Source: Scleroderma bovista (taxonomy: Eukaryota > Basidiomycota > Agaricomycetes > Boletales > Sclerodermataceae). Taken from it: 18,457 nt of DNA. A model generated the notes under the pieces. The model saw only the letters and a program-made list of their open reading frames with translations, was not told where the DNA came from and made no database searches. Where the stretch lies: positions 1 through 18,457 of the forward strand of contig JAYMGJ010000486.1 in NCBI GenBank assembly GCA_037178675.1, read 5' to 3'. Made by a program: the position numbers and the translations under genes. Each line of letters begins with the position of its first letter. The stretch's first letter is position 1. Shown in pieces: positions 18,087 to 18,457 of this stretch.

Positions 18087-18457
18087 TGTTACGACCATGT
18101 CCAACTCCGGACCATATCCGGTTACTCCGGTCACATCGCAGGCCTACAGCTCAACTCCGGTCGTTCTCAGTTACTCCGGTCAACGGTCGCGCAGATAACC
18201 TTCCGCTAACTACGACCCTTGGTCTATACTCCATTCGCTCTTACTACACCTCGCCGTCTACCCTGCCTTGACATGAGTTCTCCGTGAACTCGATATATCC
18301 TATACCTTGTAGCTTTTTCACTGGACCTGATTTATTTTACCTGGTCCTGACTTTATTTTCACCGGACCTGAGCTAGTCCTAACTCCGGTCATCCCTTGTC
18401 CGCTATTAGGTTGTTTACTTGTCACCGTATGTACTCGACCCTAGTTCTACTTAGTAT
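18087..18457 (+). mobile_element. Right CCGG-rich 3' LTR, cut by the window end
   Basis: It starts TGTTACGACCATG, aligns with the left LTR at 9812 over its full visible 371 bp, and leaves the window at CTTAGTAT, where the left copy has its TATA box. So only U3 is visible. It contains seven CCGG-type sites, mostly as ACTCCGG. It also has three tandem units of about 20 bp near 18318-18372 (GGACCTGA-TTTATTTT, GTCCTGAC-TTTATTTT, GGACCTGAGC), where the left copy has about two. It better preserves the ancestral motifs than the left copy. Confidence 0.75.

Noticed and set aside
17745..18209. Plus-strand 154-codon ORF running into the right LTR
   Set aside because: It crosses the polypurine tract and LTR boundary and overlaps the first exon of the antisense gene, so it is not credible as a gene.
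9812..18457. One intact 8.6-kb retrotransposon bounded by the two CCGG-rich LTRs
   Set aside because: The LTRs are too diverged for a simple pair, a second LTR with a copia-type primer site lies between them, and there is no pol.

Overview
The window looks like a transposon-rich accessory region of a basidiomycete (Agaricomycetes-type) nuclear genome. The reasons are short GT-AG introns of about 45-60 nt with CTAAC/CTGAT-like branch sites, mushroom-type coding sequence on both strands, and remnants of several LTR retrotransposons. No tRNA, rRNA, CRISPR or bacterial-type operon was seen. Family names come from reading motifs; no database was searched.

Left part (1-2300). A 5'-truncated, three-exon Ulp1/SENP-like cysteine protease gene occupies 1-858 with its catalytic His, Asp, Gln and Cys visible. 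It is followed by an unrecognised minus-strand ORF (1105-1677) and a stretch of weak, broken coding signal.

Centre-left (2345-9097). One large multi-exon plus-strand gene can be assembled through about nine introns. It encodes a roughly 1,400-residue protein with 22-residue tandem repeats near the N terminus, a central conserved block resembling a lineage-specific family that I recall from mushroom genomes without known function, and long disordered Ser/Thr/Pro-rich and His/Pro/Tyr-rich tails. A 2,065-bp insertion (2928-4992) splits the third 22-residue repeat. Removing it together with one 3-bp GCG duplication restores the repeat and the reading frame. A possible 1-nt frameshift lies near 6635.

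Right part (9812-18457). This is a nest of LTR elements. A CCGG-rich LTR (about 9812-10312) and a second, diverged copy entering at 18087 behind a polypurine tract mark a Gypsy-like family. A 0.9-kb degenerate minisatellite (11030-11935) precedes a different LTR (12104-12899). That LTR has a TATA box, a perfect three-unit heat-shock-element match, clustered palindromes, and a primer-binding site complementary to the anticodon loop of initiator tRNA-Met, as in Ty1/copia. Behind it lies a series of overlapping or abutting unrecognised ORFs (13130-15300), then a copia-type gag (15302-16693). No protease, integrase, reverse transcriptase or RNase H was found. Between gag and the right LTR, on the minus strand, is a two-exon gene (17921-16903) encoding a charged helix followed by an exact Zn2Cys6-spaced cysteine cluster, with its own TATA box. 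Every stop codon that interrupts the retroelement coding frames is TGA.

The best candidates for something new are the antisense Zn2Cys6 gene carried by the LTR element, the unrecognised ORFs placed between the tRNA-Met primer site and gag, and the stress-type regulatory block in the LTR.
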